Shown here piece by piece: positions 1-8,897 of a stretch of 64,000 nucleotides of DNA (positions are counted from its first letter, which is position 1; each line of letters begins with the position of its first letter). The notes below the pieces were generated by a model. The model ran no database searches, was not told where the DNA came from, and saw only the letters and a list, made by a program, of their open reading frames with translations. The DNA comes from Anatilimnocola aggregata (lineage in GTDB: Bacteria > Planctomycetota > Planctomycetia > Pirellulales > Pirellulaceae): positions 4,960,001-5,024,000 of the forward strand of contig NZ_CP036274.1 of NCBI RefSeq assembly GCF_007747655.1, read 5' to 3'. The position numbers and the translations under genes were made by a program.

Positions 1-199
1 GGCAGCGGCGATAGAACCGTAGCTGGGCGACATCGTCGCAGTCGGGGCAGAACCGCAAAGCTTCGGCCTGCTCATCGGGCTGATAGGCGGTCGGAAAAAA
101 ATCGGTCGCGTTGCCACACACGAGGCATTCGGCTTGCCGGCTGGCCCCGCACTCCGGGCACTTTGGCCAAATTTCGATTATCTCTCCCTCGGTGGTCAT
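1..199 (-). CDS. Zinc-ribbon protein, C-terminus beyond window
   Basis: An ATG at 199 (complement) opens a frame that stays open to base 1, giving 66 N-terminal residues. The peptide carries three Cys pairs or clusters: CPEC near residue 14, CLVC near residue 27 and CPDC near residue 52. This is the pattern of a double zinc-ribbon or rubredoxin-like metal-binding protein. The distance from the next minus-strand gene (258-1586) is 58 bases, so the two could share a transcript. I do not recognise the family. The reading frame and cysteine spacing are seen directly; zinc binding is inferred. Confidence 0.6.
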   Translation of the reverse strand, partial: MTTEGEIIEIWPKCPECGASRQAECLVCGNATDFFPTAYQPDEQAEALRFCPDCDDVAQLRFYRRC

Positions 200-257
200 C
201 GTCAGCTCGGCAGGTGGTGAAGTGCGGTTCAGGCCTAGGTATAGAACCGGCTGCCAG

Positions 258-1586
258 TTAGGACAAGCTCACAATGGGCCCACGGAAAAAGCCGCTCGCT
301 GCCGGTGCCTGATAGCGGATATTGAGGGCCGCGGCAGAGATCGATTCCTTCTTCTCGTGAGCAGCGCGGCAGGCAAAATCCAGGATGGTCGAAGTCAGCA
401 GTGTGCGCTCGACCGGGTATTGAGGCACTCCGCTTGCCAAAAAGCGTTCGATGTGCCACGTCAGTGGATTGAAGAACGCGGCCCCCGGCGGCGCGGGCAA
501 ATAGAAGCAGGACGAAACGGGCTCTTTCGAACCCTGCAGCGTGCCGGCAAAGGCAAACTCCGAAACTTGTTCGATGATGTTGATTGCCGCGCCCCGGGTG
601 CCATCGTTGTATTCGATGAGAATCGCCTGCGGGTGCCGAACATTTTCGCGAATCGGGCCGACATTCATGCTCGCACAGCGCCGTACGGCAGTCTGGAGCA
701 GATCCCACGACCAGCGGCCAGCATCGCCGGCCTTCCAGACGTCGGCACCTTCCAGCCAGGTCACTTTCTTCACACCCGTTTCGCCACCAGCTCGGCGTTC
801 GAGCATGCATTGCAAAGTTTCGAGCGCATGAAAGAAGTAGATCTCCGGCACTCCCCGGTCGAACCCGAAGACGCACAGGCCGTCGGTGAACTTGGTCCCT
901 AGTGGCGGCTCGATTTCCGGCATCCGCCAAGTCACCGGCAGCGACGAGCCAGCCATCAGGCCGAACTTCATGTCCTGCGCGGTGGCCACCATGGCGGCGG
1001 CCTGTTCGTGGTCGTAGCTCAGGTGCTTATCGACAAATACCGGCACGCTGCGGCCTGCCTTACGAAACGCTTTCACAATCTCGGTGAAATACTTGTAGCG
1101 TGGATAAAGCATCTGCTGGCGCTCATTCACGGGATAGTCACCGTGTTCGATGATTAGCACCACGCCATCAATGTCGAGCTTGTCGCTACTCAGCAACGTC
1201 TCTTCGACCGTCTCGCACAGTTTAATGCCATGTTCCTGGCAAAAGCTGCGGCTCAGGTCTCCCTCCGGGTACTGGTCGTTGAACATCCGCACCACTTCGA
1301 CGTTGGGCTGATGGTGAAAGCCATCGACGGGATAACCGTGGACCAGGCGACCCACGATGTGATAAGCGTGGGAGCGAAGGCGAAAGATCGAGTTAATCGC
1401 CGCCACGCGCAGTCGCCGGGCAGGTTTGCCAGCTGGCAATTGCCCCTCCGCTGCTTTGGGCGCGGCCACTTGTCCGGCCGCGGCGCCGGCGAGAGAGGTT
1501 CCGGCCATCGCAGCTGACGAAATTGTCAGAAACCGGCGGCGCGAAAAATCGGAACGAGGCTCGGGAGACGAGGCATTTGGCTGCAT
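258..1586 (-). CDS. Tat-exported protein of unknown function
   Basis: A 442-residue protein with a twin-arginine signal: S15-R16-R17-R18-F19-L20, followed by a hydrophobic Ala-rich stretch to about residue 40. Tat export implies folding, and often cofactor loading, before secretion. The mature part begins with a Gfo/Idh-like stretch (RLRVAAINSIFRLRSHAYH), but I see no full Rossmann Gly motif. It resembles conserved planctomycete proteins annotated only by their Tat signal. The reverse-strand ORFs at 111-902 and 235-930 are shadows. Function is not assigned; the gene call rests on length, signal peptide and clean coding character. Confidence 0.85.
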   Translation of the reverse strand: MQPNASSPEPRSDFSRRRFLTISSAAMAGTSLAGAAAGQVAAPKAAEGQLPAGKPARRLRVAAINSIFRLRSHAYHIVGRLVHGYPVDGFHHQPNVEVVRMFNDQYPEGDLSRSFCQEHGIKLCETVEETLLSSDKLDIDGVVLIIEHGDYPVNERQQMLYPRYKYFTEIVKAFRKAGRSVPVFVDKHLSYDHEQAAAMVATAQDMKFGLMAGSSLPVTWRMPEIEPPLGTKFTDGLCVFGFDRGVPEIYFFHALETLQCMLERRAGGETGVKKVTWLEGADVWKAGDAGRWSWDLLQTAVRRCASMNVGPIRENVRHPQAILIEYNDGTRGAAINIIEQVSEFAFAGTLQGSKEPVSSCFYLPAPPGAAFFNPLTWHIERFLASGVPQYPVERTLLTSTILDFACRAAHEKKESISAAALNIRYQAPAASGFFRGPIVSLS

Positions 1587-1758
1587 AATCGTTTCTTTCG
1601 GTAAAAGTTCGCCGTAGCGTAGCCGTCGCGGCAGAAAGGTTCAACAAAATCCCGCTGAAACCGACTTGCCGCGGTTGCTCTTTCGGGCGGTGTTGCTTAC
1701 GATTCCGCCGTCCCTCTTGCCTGTCCCCTCTTCACGCCGCGCCCCGACTGCTCACTGC

Positions 1759-2691
1759 ATGAAGCCCGTCAAATTCGACGATCAACTGGCTGGATTTCTG
1801 ACTCTGGCAGCTAATCTCTGCCAAGAGCAGAACGCATCGGCAGTGCTGGTGCTGCTGCCCGGGCCGACCGATTGGGATGCGCTTAAGGAAGTGCTCGACG
1901 GCCGCAAGATTGTAATTACGGCCGATAAAGCAGAAGAAGTTGAAGGGGCCGCCGAAGCGGGCCTGCAGACCATACTGCTCGATATGTCGGAAGCGCCGGT
2001 CTTCGAGCGCCTGACTCAGGCCCTGCTGACCGGCGTGGCGCGCGAAATCCTCGCCCCCGGGGCTGGCGTGGTTGTGGCCTACTCAGGCTTCGATTCCGCG
2101 ATGATCGATTCCATCAGTTTCATTCGTCTGGACGAGCATCTCGGCCGGCTGACCGCCCGCGACCTTCGTCAGCTGGAGACAAGTGTCCCCCTCGATACGC
2201 TCAAGGTCGTGGTCGATCTGGCTGTTGAAATTGGTCGCGAGGGGCGCGAAGGGAAAGCGGTCGGCACGATGTTCGTCGTCGGCGATACGCGCAAAGTGCT
2301 GCAGCACAGTCAGCCCGCTGGGTTTGACCCCGTGCGCGGCTATCCACGGGCCGAGCGCGACCTGCATGACCCGCGCGTGCGCGAGGCCATTAAAGAAGTC
2401 GCCGTGCTCGATGGCGCCTTCATCGTTTCGCCCGAAGGGCTGGTCGAAAAGGCTGCCCAACTGGTCGACGCACCGTATGCCGACCTCACGGTCTCCAAGG
2501 GGCTCGGTGCCCGCCACTGGGCTGGGGCGGCCATCAGTAAGGCGACGCACGCAATTGCGATTGTGGTCAGCCAATCGAGCGGTACCGTTCGCATTTTTCA
2601 GGTGGGCGAAGTAATGCTGCGGATTGAACCATTTCGCCAGGCCATGAAGTGGAAGGAGTTCGAATACGAACGTCCTTCCGACGGTGAGTAA
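1759..2691 (+). CDS. DisA_N (diadenylate cyclase-type) protein, PK-C-like N-terminus
   Basis: A 310-residue protein starting at MKPVKFDD; the longer frame upstream to 1666 looks non-coding. The C-terminal third matches the DisA_N/DAC fold that makes c-di-AMP from two ATP: D218-G219-A220 is the DGA motif, and a GLGARHWAGAAIS stretch around R252-H253-W254 sits at the RHR motif, followed by an IVVSQSSGTVRIF strand. The N-terminal half looks like the pyruvate-kinase C-terminal-like domain found on archaeal CdaZ-type cyclases, not like classical DisA (no HhH DNA-binding domain) or CdaA (no membrane helices). The second Arg of RHR is Trp here, so catalysis cannot be assumed. A GNAT gene follows after 6 bases, suggesting co-transcription. 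Confidence 0.75.
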   Translation: MKPVKFDDQLAGFLTLAANLCQEQNASAVLVLLPGPTDWDALKEVLDGRKIVITADKAEEVEGAAEAGLQTILLDMSEAPVFERLTQALLTGVAREILAPGAGVVVAYSGFDSAMIDSISFIRLDEHLGRLTARDLRQLETSVPLDTLKVVVDLAVEIGREGREGKAVGTMFVVGDTRKVLQHSQPAGFDPVRGYPRAERDLHDPRVREAIKEVAVLDGAFIVSPEGLVEKAAQLVDAPYADLTVSKGLGARHWAGAAISKATHAIAIVVSQSSGTVRIFQVGEVMLRIEPFRQAMKWKEFEYERPSDGE

Positions 2692-2697
2692 AACGTC

Positions 2698-3171
2698 ATG
2701 CAAGTACGCCTCGCCAATCTGCACGACGCCACCGATGCCCGCGCGGTCGTCGAACTGCTCGACATGTACTCTCAGGACGAATTTGGCAGCAGTGCCCCGC
2801 TCTCGCCAGCAGCCCGCGAAAACCTTATTCCCGGCCTCATCAAGCACGGCGGGGCGCGCGTTTTTTTGGCAAGCGACGACACCATCGCTCAGCAACCCAT
2901 CGGCCTGGCGATCTGCCTGCTGGGTTTCTCGTCGTTTCGAGGCGCTCCGCTACTCAACATTCACGATATTGCCGTTTCGCCCGCGGCTCGCGGCCACGGT
3001 GTGGGTACAGCCCTGTTGCTGGCCTTGGAAGAAGACGCCAAATCGCTGGGTTGCTGCAAAGTGACGATGGAAGTTCGCAGCGACAATCACCGCGCTCAGG
3101 CCGTCTATCAGCGGGCCGGTTATCACGGCAGCCAGCCCGAAACCTGGTTCTGGTCGAAAAGCTTGGGATAG
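2698..3171 (+). CDS. GNAT-family N-acetyltransferase
   Basis: A 157-residue protein with the GNAT acetyl-CoA-binding core. The sequence INIHDIAVSPAARGHGVG (from about residue 87) gives the beta4 strand and the R/Q-x-x-G-x-G/A pyrophosphate loop, and NHRAQAVYQRAGY gives the motif B helix with its Tyr. It should transfer an acetyl group to an amine on a small molecule or protein; the substrate cannot be read from sequence. It starts 6 bases after the DisA_N gene and ends 9 bases before the convergent nnrE gene. Confidence 0.88.
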   Translation: MQVRLANLHDATDARAVVELLDMYSQDEFGSSAPLSPAARENLIPGLIKHGGARVFLASDDTIAQQPIGLAICLLGFSSFRGAPLLNIHDIAVSPAARGHGVGTALLLALEEDAKSLGCCKVTMEVRSDNHRAQAVYQRAGYHGSQPETWFWSKSLG

Positions 3172-3180
3172 CGCAGTCCG

Positions 3181-3855
3181 TCAGGACAAGCCAAACTCCG
3201 CCAATAGGCACCGCGGCACACCGATCTCAACAACCTGAACTGCTCCCAGGTACTCGCTGGCTGCGGGATTCTCAAAACCCTTCTTGGCCGCGACGAATGT
3301 GCAGGTCTGATCTGCGCGAATAGTCGGTTCGGCAGGACGGCCGGTATCGCAATCGAGCCCACTGGGGAGATCGACGGCCAGGACTCTGGCTGACGACAAG
3401 TTCATTCGCTGAATCAGCGACGAATAGGGCGGCTTAGGATTGCCCGTGGCACCGGTCCCGAGCAGTGCATCGACAATCCATTCGGCACCCTGCAATGCTA
3501 AATCGAGATCGGCACCAGTCACCTGGCCGTTGATGATCCTAATCATCAGACGGCTCTTGGCAGCAATCTGATAATTCGCCAGCGCGTCTCCTTGTAGTTC
3601 CGCCGGATCAGCGAGCAGCAGCAGGCGAACAGCGATTCCCGCTGCATCCAAATGCCGCGCGATCACAAACCCATCGCCGCCGTTGTTTCCCTTGCCACAG
3701 CAAATGACAACTGGCCCGCGACAACCGGCGGCGAGCAACGCATTCACGCATCCCCGGCCCGCATTTTCCATCAGCACGAGGCCCGTGATGCCAAACTCGG
3801 CAATCGCCCGGCGATCGACGTCGCGCACTTGGTCGCGGCTGAGTGATTTGGTCAT
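3181..3855 (-). CDS. nnrE: NAD(P)H-hydrate epimerase
   Basis: A 224-residue YjeF_N-type protein that interconverts the R and S hydrates of NAD(P)H for repair. Diagnostic motifs are GKGNNGGDGFVIARHL (about residues 54-69), DALLGTGATG (about residues 109-118) and AVDLPSGLDCDTG (about residues 139-151). The C-terminal ADP/ATP-dependent dehydratase half found in bifunctional YjeF is absent, so the partner kinase-like dehydratase must be encoded elsewhere. It lies 23 bases downstream of prmC and probably forms the last gene of the rpmE-prfA-prmC run. Confidence 0.93.
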   Translation of the reverse strand: MTKSLSRDQVRDVDRRAIAEFGITGLVLMENAGRGCVNALLAAGCRGPVVICCGKGNNGGDGFVIARHLDAAGIAVRLLLLADPAELQGDALANYQIAAKSRLMIRIINGQVTGADLDLALQGAEWIVDALLGTGATGNPKPPYSSLIQRMNLSSARVLAVDLPSGLDCDTGRPAEPTIRADQTCTFVAAKKGFENPAASEYLGAVQVVEIGVPRCLLAEFGLS

Positions 3856-3878
3856 GCGCTACGATTTCCAATCGCGGA

Positions 3879-4757
3879 CTACTTCCGCTTGGCTGCGACG
3901 ATCCGCTTGTGTCCTGCTAGATCCTTGATGACATAGGCGGGCTCGAAGTTGCCATCGCTGGCCACGAGGTCGACCACGCGGTCGGCGATCATGGGGCTCA
4001 GTTCGAGCGCGAGTAAGCCGCCGGAGACTAATTGGGCCGCAGCTTGCGGAATCAGTTTGGCGATTAACTCGGTGCCGATGGGACCGGCTACGAGAGCGGA
4101 CGTTGGTTCAAAATCTTTCACGGTTTTGTCGAGCTGCTCGAACTCGCTGTCGCTGACGTAGGGCAAGTTCGCGGCAATCGCGAAAAACTGCTCGGCCGGG
4201 TCAATCCCGCTGAGTAGATCGCCGACGCAGGTCTTGACTCGCGCATCGACCCCAAGACTCGCGGCATTCTGCCGAGCAATCTCTACGGCCGCGGGGCTCT
4301 TGTCGATGGCGAGCACGGTGCTGGACTTGGCGTGTTTGGCAATCGCAATCGCAACGATCCCACTACCGGTACCCACATCGGCCACATGATGGGGCGCGAG
4401 TTCGGGAGTGGCCTTGATGGCGTCGAGCACGGCCATCACCAGGTGCTCGGTCTCGGGGCGGGGGATGAGTGTATCGCGCGTGACGGTGAAGTTGAGCGAA
4501 TAAAATTCTTTCTTGCCGACGATGTACGCCACCGGCATGCTCTGGACGCGCTGCTTGACGAACTCGCGAAACTTCGCCCGCTGCTCGTCGGTGACGACTT
4601 CGCCAAACCGCGTATAGAGTTGAATCCGCTCGCAGCCCAGGGCGTAGCCCAGCAGAACTTCCACCTCTAACCTTGGCTGTTCAATGTTCTGCTTTTTAAA
4701 GTAGTCCGCGGTCCACGTGAGCAGCCGATTGATCGTCCAGGCTTCTTCGGTGCTCAT
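3879..4757 (-). CDS. prmC: Peptide chain release factor N5-glutamine methyltransferase
   Basis: A 292-residue SAM-dependent methyltransferase that modifies the Gln of the GGQ motif in release factors. An N-terminal helical release-factor-binding region (about 1-95) precedes the Rossmann domain: VADVGTGSGIVAIAIA is SAM motif I, VLAID is the acidic ribose-binding residue, and AANLPYVSDSEF is the catalytic loop. The usual NPPY reads NLPY, a substitution also known in other PrmC proteins, so I do not treat it as loss of function. The gene follows prfA, its substrate gene, on the same strand. Confidence 0.93.
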   Translation of the reverse strand: MSTEEAWTINRLLTWTADYFKKQNIEQPRLEVEVLLGYALGCERIQLYTRFGEVVTDEQRAKFREFVKQRVQSMPVAYIVGKKEFYSLNFTVTRDTLIPRPETEHLVMAVLDAIKATPELAPHHVADVGTGSGIVAIAIAKHAKSSTVLAIDKSPAAVEIARQNAASLGVDARVKTCVGDLLSGIDPAEQFFAIAANLPYVSDSEFEQLDKTVKDFEPTSALVAGPIGTELIAKLIPQAAAQLVSGGLLALELSPMIADRVVDLVASDGNFEPAYVIKDLAGHKRIVAAKRK

Positions 4758-4836
4758 GTATTCTCATCCGTGACTGATATTAAAGCCCGATTCGGTGGGC
4801 CTCGCGATGCTCGGCTCACCCTACGGTTCGCAGAGA

Positions 4837-5919
4837 TTAATCCAACCCACCCATCATGCTGCGGAGGGCGTTGCGGTCGTGTTCGATGAGCGCATCGGTA
4901 ACGGGCTGCAAGTCGCCGTTGATGATCTGGTCGAGCTTGTAGAGTGTGAGACCGATGCGGTGGTCGGTCAGGCGATTTTCCGGGAAGTTATACGTGCGAA
5001 TTCGTTCGCTGCGATCACCGCTGCCGATGAGCGACTTCCGTTCGGCGGATCGCTTAGCTTGCTCGCGTTGCTGATAGAAGTCGTACAAGCGACTCTTGAG
5101 AATGCGCATCGCTTTGGCCAGGTTTTTGTGCTGGCTCTTTTCTTCCTGCATGAAGACGGTGATGCCCGTTTCGTAGTGGGTCAGCCGAATCGCCGATTCG
5201 GTCTTATTGACGTGCTGACCACCGGGGCCGCTCGCGCAAGTCTTGTCGATGCGGTACTCGTCTGACTTCAGATCGACTTCGACGTCTTCGACTTCGGGCA
5301 GCACCGCCACGGTCGCTGCCGAGGTATGCACACGCCCTTTGGCTTCGGTCTCGGGGACTCGCTGCACGCGATGGCCACCCGATTCGTACTGCAGTTCGCG
5401 GTAACAGCCTTCGCCTTCGAAGGTGAGTATGACTTCTTTGAAGCCACCCATTTCCGTGGGCGAAGCTTCCATGATTTCCATTTTCCAGCCGCGCTTGTCG
5501 GCGTGCCGCTTGTACATCTGGAACAAGTCGTGCGCGAAGAGGGCTCCTTCGTCGCCGCCGACACCCGCGCGAATCTCCATCACGCAGCGATAGCGGTTGG
5601 CGTCGGCACCGCCAACGGTCATGTCGAGCAGTTCGCCCCACAGCTGTTCGCGATGCTCGCGAATGGAAGGGAGTTCGGCTTCGGCCAGTTCTCGTTCTTC
5701 TTCGTTCGGGCTGGTGAGCATGCGGCGCAGCTCTTCGATTTCGGCTACGAGCTGCTTGAAGCGGCGATACTTACTGGCCACTTTGGCAATCGAACCATGT
5801 TCGCGCGCGATGGCGGCGAACTTCGCTCCTTCGGCGAGGATCACCGGATCGGACATTTGGTGTTCGAGTTCTTCGAACCGGGCCAGACTTTTTTCGAGAT
5901 CTTCGCGCATGACAAGCAC
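4837..5919 (-). CDS. prfA: Peptide chain release factor 1
   Basis: A 360-residue class I release factor, of normal length for RF1. It recognises UAA and UAG in the ribosomal A site and triggers peptide release. [13 protein letters not shown] contains the catalytic GGQ loop, and [13 protein letters not shown] carries a P-x-T codon-recognition tripeptide typical of RF1 rather than the SPF of RF2. The C-terminal [17 protein letters not shown] is the conserved tail. It sits between rpmE and prmC, the gene for its methyltransferase. The large + strand ORF at 5326-5964 is an antisense shadow. Confidence 0.97.
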   Translation of the reverse strand: MLVMREDLEKSLARFEELEHQMSDPVILAEGAKFAAIAREHGSIAKVASKYRRFKQLVAEIEELRRMLTSPNEEERELAEAELPSIREHREQLWGELLDMTVGGADANRYRCVMEIRAGVGGDEGALFAHDLFQMYKRHADKRGWKMEIMEASPTEMGGFKEVILTFEGEGCYRELQYESGGHRVQRVPETEAKGRVHTSAATVAVLPEVEDVEVDLKSDEYRIDKTCASGPGGQHVNKTESAIRLTHYETGITVFMQEEKSQHKNLAKAMRILKSRLYDFYQQREQAKRSAERKSLIGSGDRSERIRTYNFPENRLTDHRIGLTLYKLDQIINGDLQPVTDALIEHDRNALRSMMGGLD

Positions 5920-6085
5920 CTACTTCAATCAGAAAGCAGGGCAAGAAAGAATCGCGGCAATTGATTGTACCGCGGAGCCAGCGGATTAGTTCGGCGCTGG
6001 CATTCCCACTTCGCCCCGACCCACAAAGACTGCTGCCGGAGTGCAGCGAGTCTGATCCATCGACACGACGGGCGGGGGCTGGTAG

Positions 6086-6346
6086 CTACGATTCGTCGCT
6101 GACGGGGGCTGCCTTCTTCTTGGCGGGCTTGGCCAGGCTGGCGTACGAACCGGCTTGGAACTTGTTTTGGAACTTCTCGATACGGCCGGCGGTATCGAGG
6201 AACTTCAGCTTGCCGGTGTAGAACGGGTGGCAGGCATTGCAGATGTCGATCCGCAATTCCTTCTTCGTGGCCCGGGTCTTGAACGCGTTGCCGCAGCTGC
6301 ACGACACGGCGCAGTCGACGTAATTGGGGTGAATGCTGTCTTGCAT
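6086..6346 (-). CDS. rpmE: Ribosomal protein bL31, zinc-binding form
   Basis: An 86-residue protein starting MQDSIHPNY, the standard bL31 start; the frame extends upstream to 6487 but that part has no bL31 character. Cysteines in CSCG and [11 protein letters not shown] give the zinc-binding (C+) form, and [20 protein letters not shown] is the conserved core. A Lys/Ala-rich tail of about 20 residues follows. It is the first gene of rpmE-prfA-prmC-nnrE, a common bacterial arrangement. About 165 bases separate it from prfA. Confidence 0.95.
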   Translation of the reverse strand: MQDSIHPNYVDCAVSCSCGNAFKTRATKKELRIDICNACHPFYTGKLKFLDTAGRIEKFQNKFQAGSYASLAKPAKKKAAPVSDES

Positions 6347-6553
6347 GGCCGTAAGTCCTAACTGGATTTGCCGCACGCCTTTGCTGCGTGCACGAATAGC
6401 ATCCGCTGGATGATTGCAGCGGAAACATACCAATATATCGGTCGCTGGCAGGGTGAACAAGTGCGGAATGAGGGCCGGACTAAACATCCGTTGCGACGTT
6501 GCGAACGAAACGCCGTTAAGGCAAGTAACAGCAGAGGTTCATACAGCGGGCGC

Positions 6554-6594
6554 AAAAAACAACACCCGCTGCTGAGATTCAGGAGCGGGTGTTG
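6554..6594 (-). terminator. Rho-independent terminator of the RRM gene
   Basis: On the minus strand an 11-bp perfect stem (CAACACCCGCT with AGCGGGTGTTG, arms at 6584-6594 and 6560-6570) closes a 13-base loop and runs directly into six T residues (6554-6559 complement). It lies 78 bases past the stop codon of the glycine-rich RRM gene and upstream of rpmE, separating the two transcripts. Confidence 0.9.
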
Positions 6595-6671
6595 AAAATA
6601 TTACGATAGCAGGTTCGAATTCGAAGACTCTAATCGTAGACAATTATCAGGTGCGTCGTAATGATCGCAGC

Positions 6672-7052
6672 TTAACGACCGCCGTAGCCACCACGGCCAC
6701 CGCCGCCGCCGCCACCACCGTAGCCGCCGCCACCGCCACCTCGGCTGCCACCGCGACCGCCGCCACCGCCGCCGTAACCACCGCCACCGCCGCCGCCACG
6801 ATCTTCACGTGGGCGAGCTTCGTTGACAGTCAATGGGCGACCATCGTGTTGCTGTTCGTGCAGGCCTTTGATGGCCTCACGGGCAGCGTTATCGTCAGCC
6901 ATTTCGACGAAGCCGAAACCCTTGCTGCGACCAGTGTCGCGATCCTGAATCACCTGGGCGCTACGAACTTGGCCGTACGCCGAGAAAAGCTCTTCAAGCT
7001 TCTCGTTCGTTACGCCGTAACTCAGGTTCCCGACATACAACTTCATTGCCAC
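6672..7052 (-). CDS. Glycine-rich RRM RNA-binding protein
   Basis: A 126-residue protein with one RRM domain (about 1-82). RNP2 is LYVGNL and RNP1 is KGFGFVEM, both with their aromatic RNA-stacking residues. A tail of about 42 residues made almost only of Gly, Arg and Tyr follows, as in cyanobacterial and planctomycete Rbp proteins. Such proteins bind single-stranded RNA; their targets here are unknown. Start choice: GTG at 7052 lies 7 bases after an AGGAG, while the in-frame ATG at 7046 lies 13 bases after it, so GTG is favoured, but either gives the same domain. A strong terminator follows. Confidence 0.92.
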   Translation of the reverse strand: MAMKLYVGNLSYGVTNEKLEELFSAYGQVRSAQVIQDRDTGRSKGFGFVEMADDNAAREAIKGLHEQQHDGRPLTVNEARPREDRGGGGGGGYGGGGGGRGGSRGGGGGGYGGGGGGGGRGGYGGR

Positions 7053-7313
7053 CGCTCAACTCCTGACAAAAAACTTCCGGTCCTCGCTAACTTTCAGGAC
7101 CGATGAAAGGGACCGATTCATGGTCCGCCAAACGGAACAGGCGATGGGAGCAGCTACAGATTCGACAGAACCAACGCTACAGCTTTCGTCGACCAATTGG
7201 CCAACGGCAGTTATACACCTGACCGCCAAAGAAATGCCAGCGTCATTTTGCAGAAATTTACTAAAATCTCCCCCGCCTCGGTTGACTTCCTACCATAAGC
7301 TACCTAGACACGT

Positions 7314-8897
7314 CTAAATAACTGCCCTTAGTTTGGGAGACACTTGTTCCAGGGCATTCATGACGGCCAGGACCACATCTTCTCGCCAGGCCGGGGCGAT
7401 CACTTGTACCCCCACGGGCAGCCCAGCACTTTCCGCATCGACCGCCATTGCCTGCTGTAAGACGCGATCACGACTGAGTTTACGGGCATTCTGCTCGGTC
7501 GCTGCCACGCTCGTTACGGGAGTTACGCCAGCGGGCCAACCCAGCAGGTTGGGCAAGAATGCGTAGCTGGCGGCCGACATCAAATCGATGGCCTTGGTGT
7601 GCTGAGGTGCTGGCAAGGCATGGGGCGGAGAAATCACAGTGTCTAGCTGTTTATTTTCCAGCAGCGAACGGAATTCTTGCCGCAGCGCATCGCGCTGGCG
7701 GACGAGTTGCCAGTATTCATCGGCCGAGCGGGGTCGCGCCGCCTGAATCAGCCGGCTGAGATAACCTTGCCCCAGCATTTTCAACGTGCCCACAACCGCC
7801 GCGCGCGAGACTCTGCTCAAACCGCCAACTGTGAGCATTCGGCTGATGCGCCAATCGAGTTGACTGCTTGCGGCGATTCGCCGCAGGTCGGCGCAACCGT
7901 CGGCTTCAATCAGACCAATATAGAGATCGAGAATCTCTTCGCCGCGCGGGAAGTGTAGTTCTTCAATCGTGGCTCCCGCATTGGCAAGCGAATCTGCTGC
8001 CGCTCTGGTCGCGCGCTGAAGGGCCGGCGAAGGACTGAGATAGCCGTCATCGAGCCACAGCCCGATGCGCAGCTTGCCGATGTCGACTGCGCGATAGTCG
8101 CGCCAAGGCCAAGGGACAATTTCGGGCAACGCCTGGTCATCGGAATAATCCGCCAGCACGCGCATGGCCAGATCCAAATCGGCGACCTGCCGCCCCAGTG
8201 GCCCGACGGAACTTCGCATTCCTTCGAAGCCCCGAAAATTGCTCTGAGTGCCGGCGTTGGGCAAGCGTCTTGCCGTCGGCATCAGTCCAGCAATACCGCA
8301 AAAGTGTGCGGGCAGTCGAATGCTGCCGCCCAGATCGTTGGCAAGTCCCAGCGCCGATCCACGCGCTGCGATGATGGCCGCTTCCCCACCGCTGCTGCCG
8401 CCGCAAGTACGAGCGAGATTCCAAGGATTGTTCGTGCGTCCATAGACCGGATTGTCGCACTCGTGCATTGCCATCAACTGTGGAACATTCGTCTTACCCA
8501 GCACGATTGCGCCTGCGCGCTGCAGCCGCTGCACAAGCGGACCGGTTTCGGTCGAGACCTCGTGTTGCAGTGTCGACAGGCCGATGCTCGCCGTAGAGCC
8601 GGCGAAGTAAAAGCAATCCTTCACCGTGATCGGCACGCCGGCGAGCGGTCCAAGCGTTTCGCCCCGCGCGAGTCGTTCGTCGATGGAAGTGGCTTCGCTG
8701 AGGGCCTGCTCGAAGCGTTGCCAGGTGAAGGCGTTGAGCTGCGGATTCACTGCCTGGCAGCGAGTTACAAAGGCCTGGCAGACGTCCTGGGCCGAGATCG
8801 ATTTCGCCGCGATGCGCCGGGCGATTTCCGCGGCGCTCCAGTCGATCATCTCGCCAGTGATTTCGCCCGTCGCTGAAGACACGGGCTTAGCGGTCAA
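7314..8897 (-). CDS. Amidase signature family hydrolase
   Basis: A 527-residue (maximum) amidase. The Lys of GVPITVKDCFYF, the cis-Ser of GGSSGGEAA and the nucleophilic Ser of DLGGSIRLP form the Ser-cisSer-Lys triad that hydrolyses amide bonds. The family includes GatA and FAAH; the absence of gatB/gatC neighbours argues for a general amidase. The first possible start is TTG at 8897, which overlaps the upstream LRR gene by 11 bases; GTG at 8882 and ATG at 8849 (MIDWSAAE) are alternatives, and the ATG fits the domain start best. Substrate is not predictable. Confidence 0.88.
   Translation of the reverse strand: MTAKPVSSATGEITGEMIDWSAAEIARRIAAKSISAQDVCQAFVTRCQAVNPQLNAFTWQRFEQALSEATSIDERLARGETLGPLAGVPITVKDCFYFAGSTASIGLSTLQHEVSTETGPLVQRLQRAGAIVLGKTNVPQLMAMHECDNPVYGRTNNPWNLARTCGGSSGGEAAIIAARGSALGLANDLGGSIRLPAHFCGIAGLMPTARRLPNAGTQSNFRGFEGMRSSVGPLGRQVADLDLAMRVLADYSDDQALPEIVPWPWRDYRAVDIGKLRIGLWLDDGYLSPSPALQRATRAAADSLANAGATIEELHFPRGEEILDLYIGLIEADGCADLRRIAASSQLDWRISRMLTVGGLSRVSRAAVVGTLKMLGQGYLSRLIQAARPRSADEYWQLVRQRDALRQEFRSLLENKQLDTVISPPHALPAPQHTKAIDLMSAASYAFLPNLLGWPAGVTPVTSVAATEQNARKLSRDRVLQQAMAVDAESAGLPVGVQVIAPAWREDVVLAVMNALEQVSPKLRAVI

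Noticed and set aside
2083-2895. 270-codon antisense ORF across the DisA_N and GNAT genes
   Set aside because: It spans two recognised genes on the other strand and has no family features.
4201-4260. PrmC NLPY in place of NPPY as a defect
   Set aside because: NLPY is known in functional PrmC-like proteins, and the gene keeps its place beside prfA.
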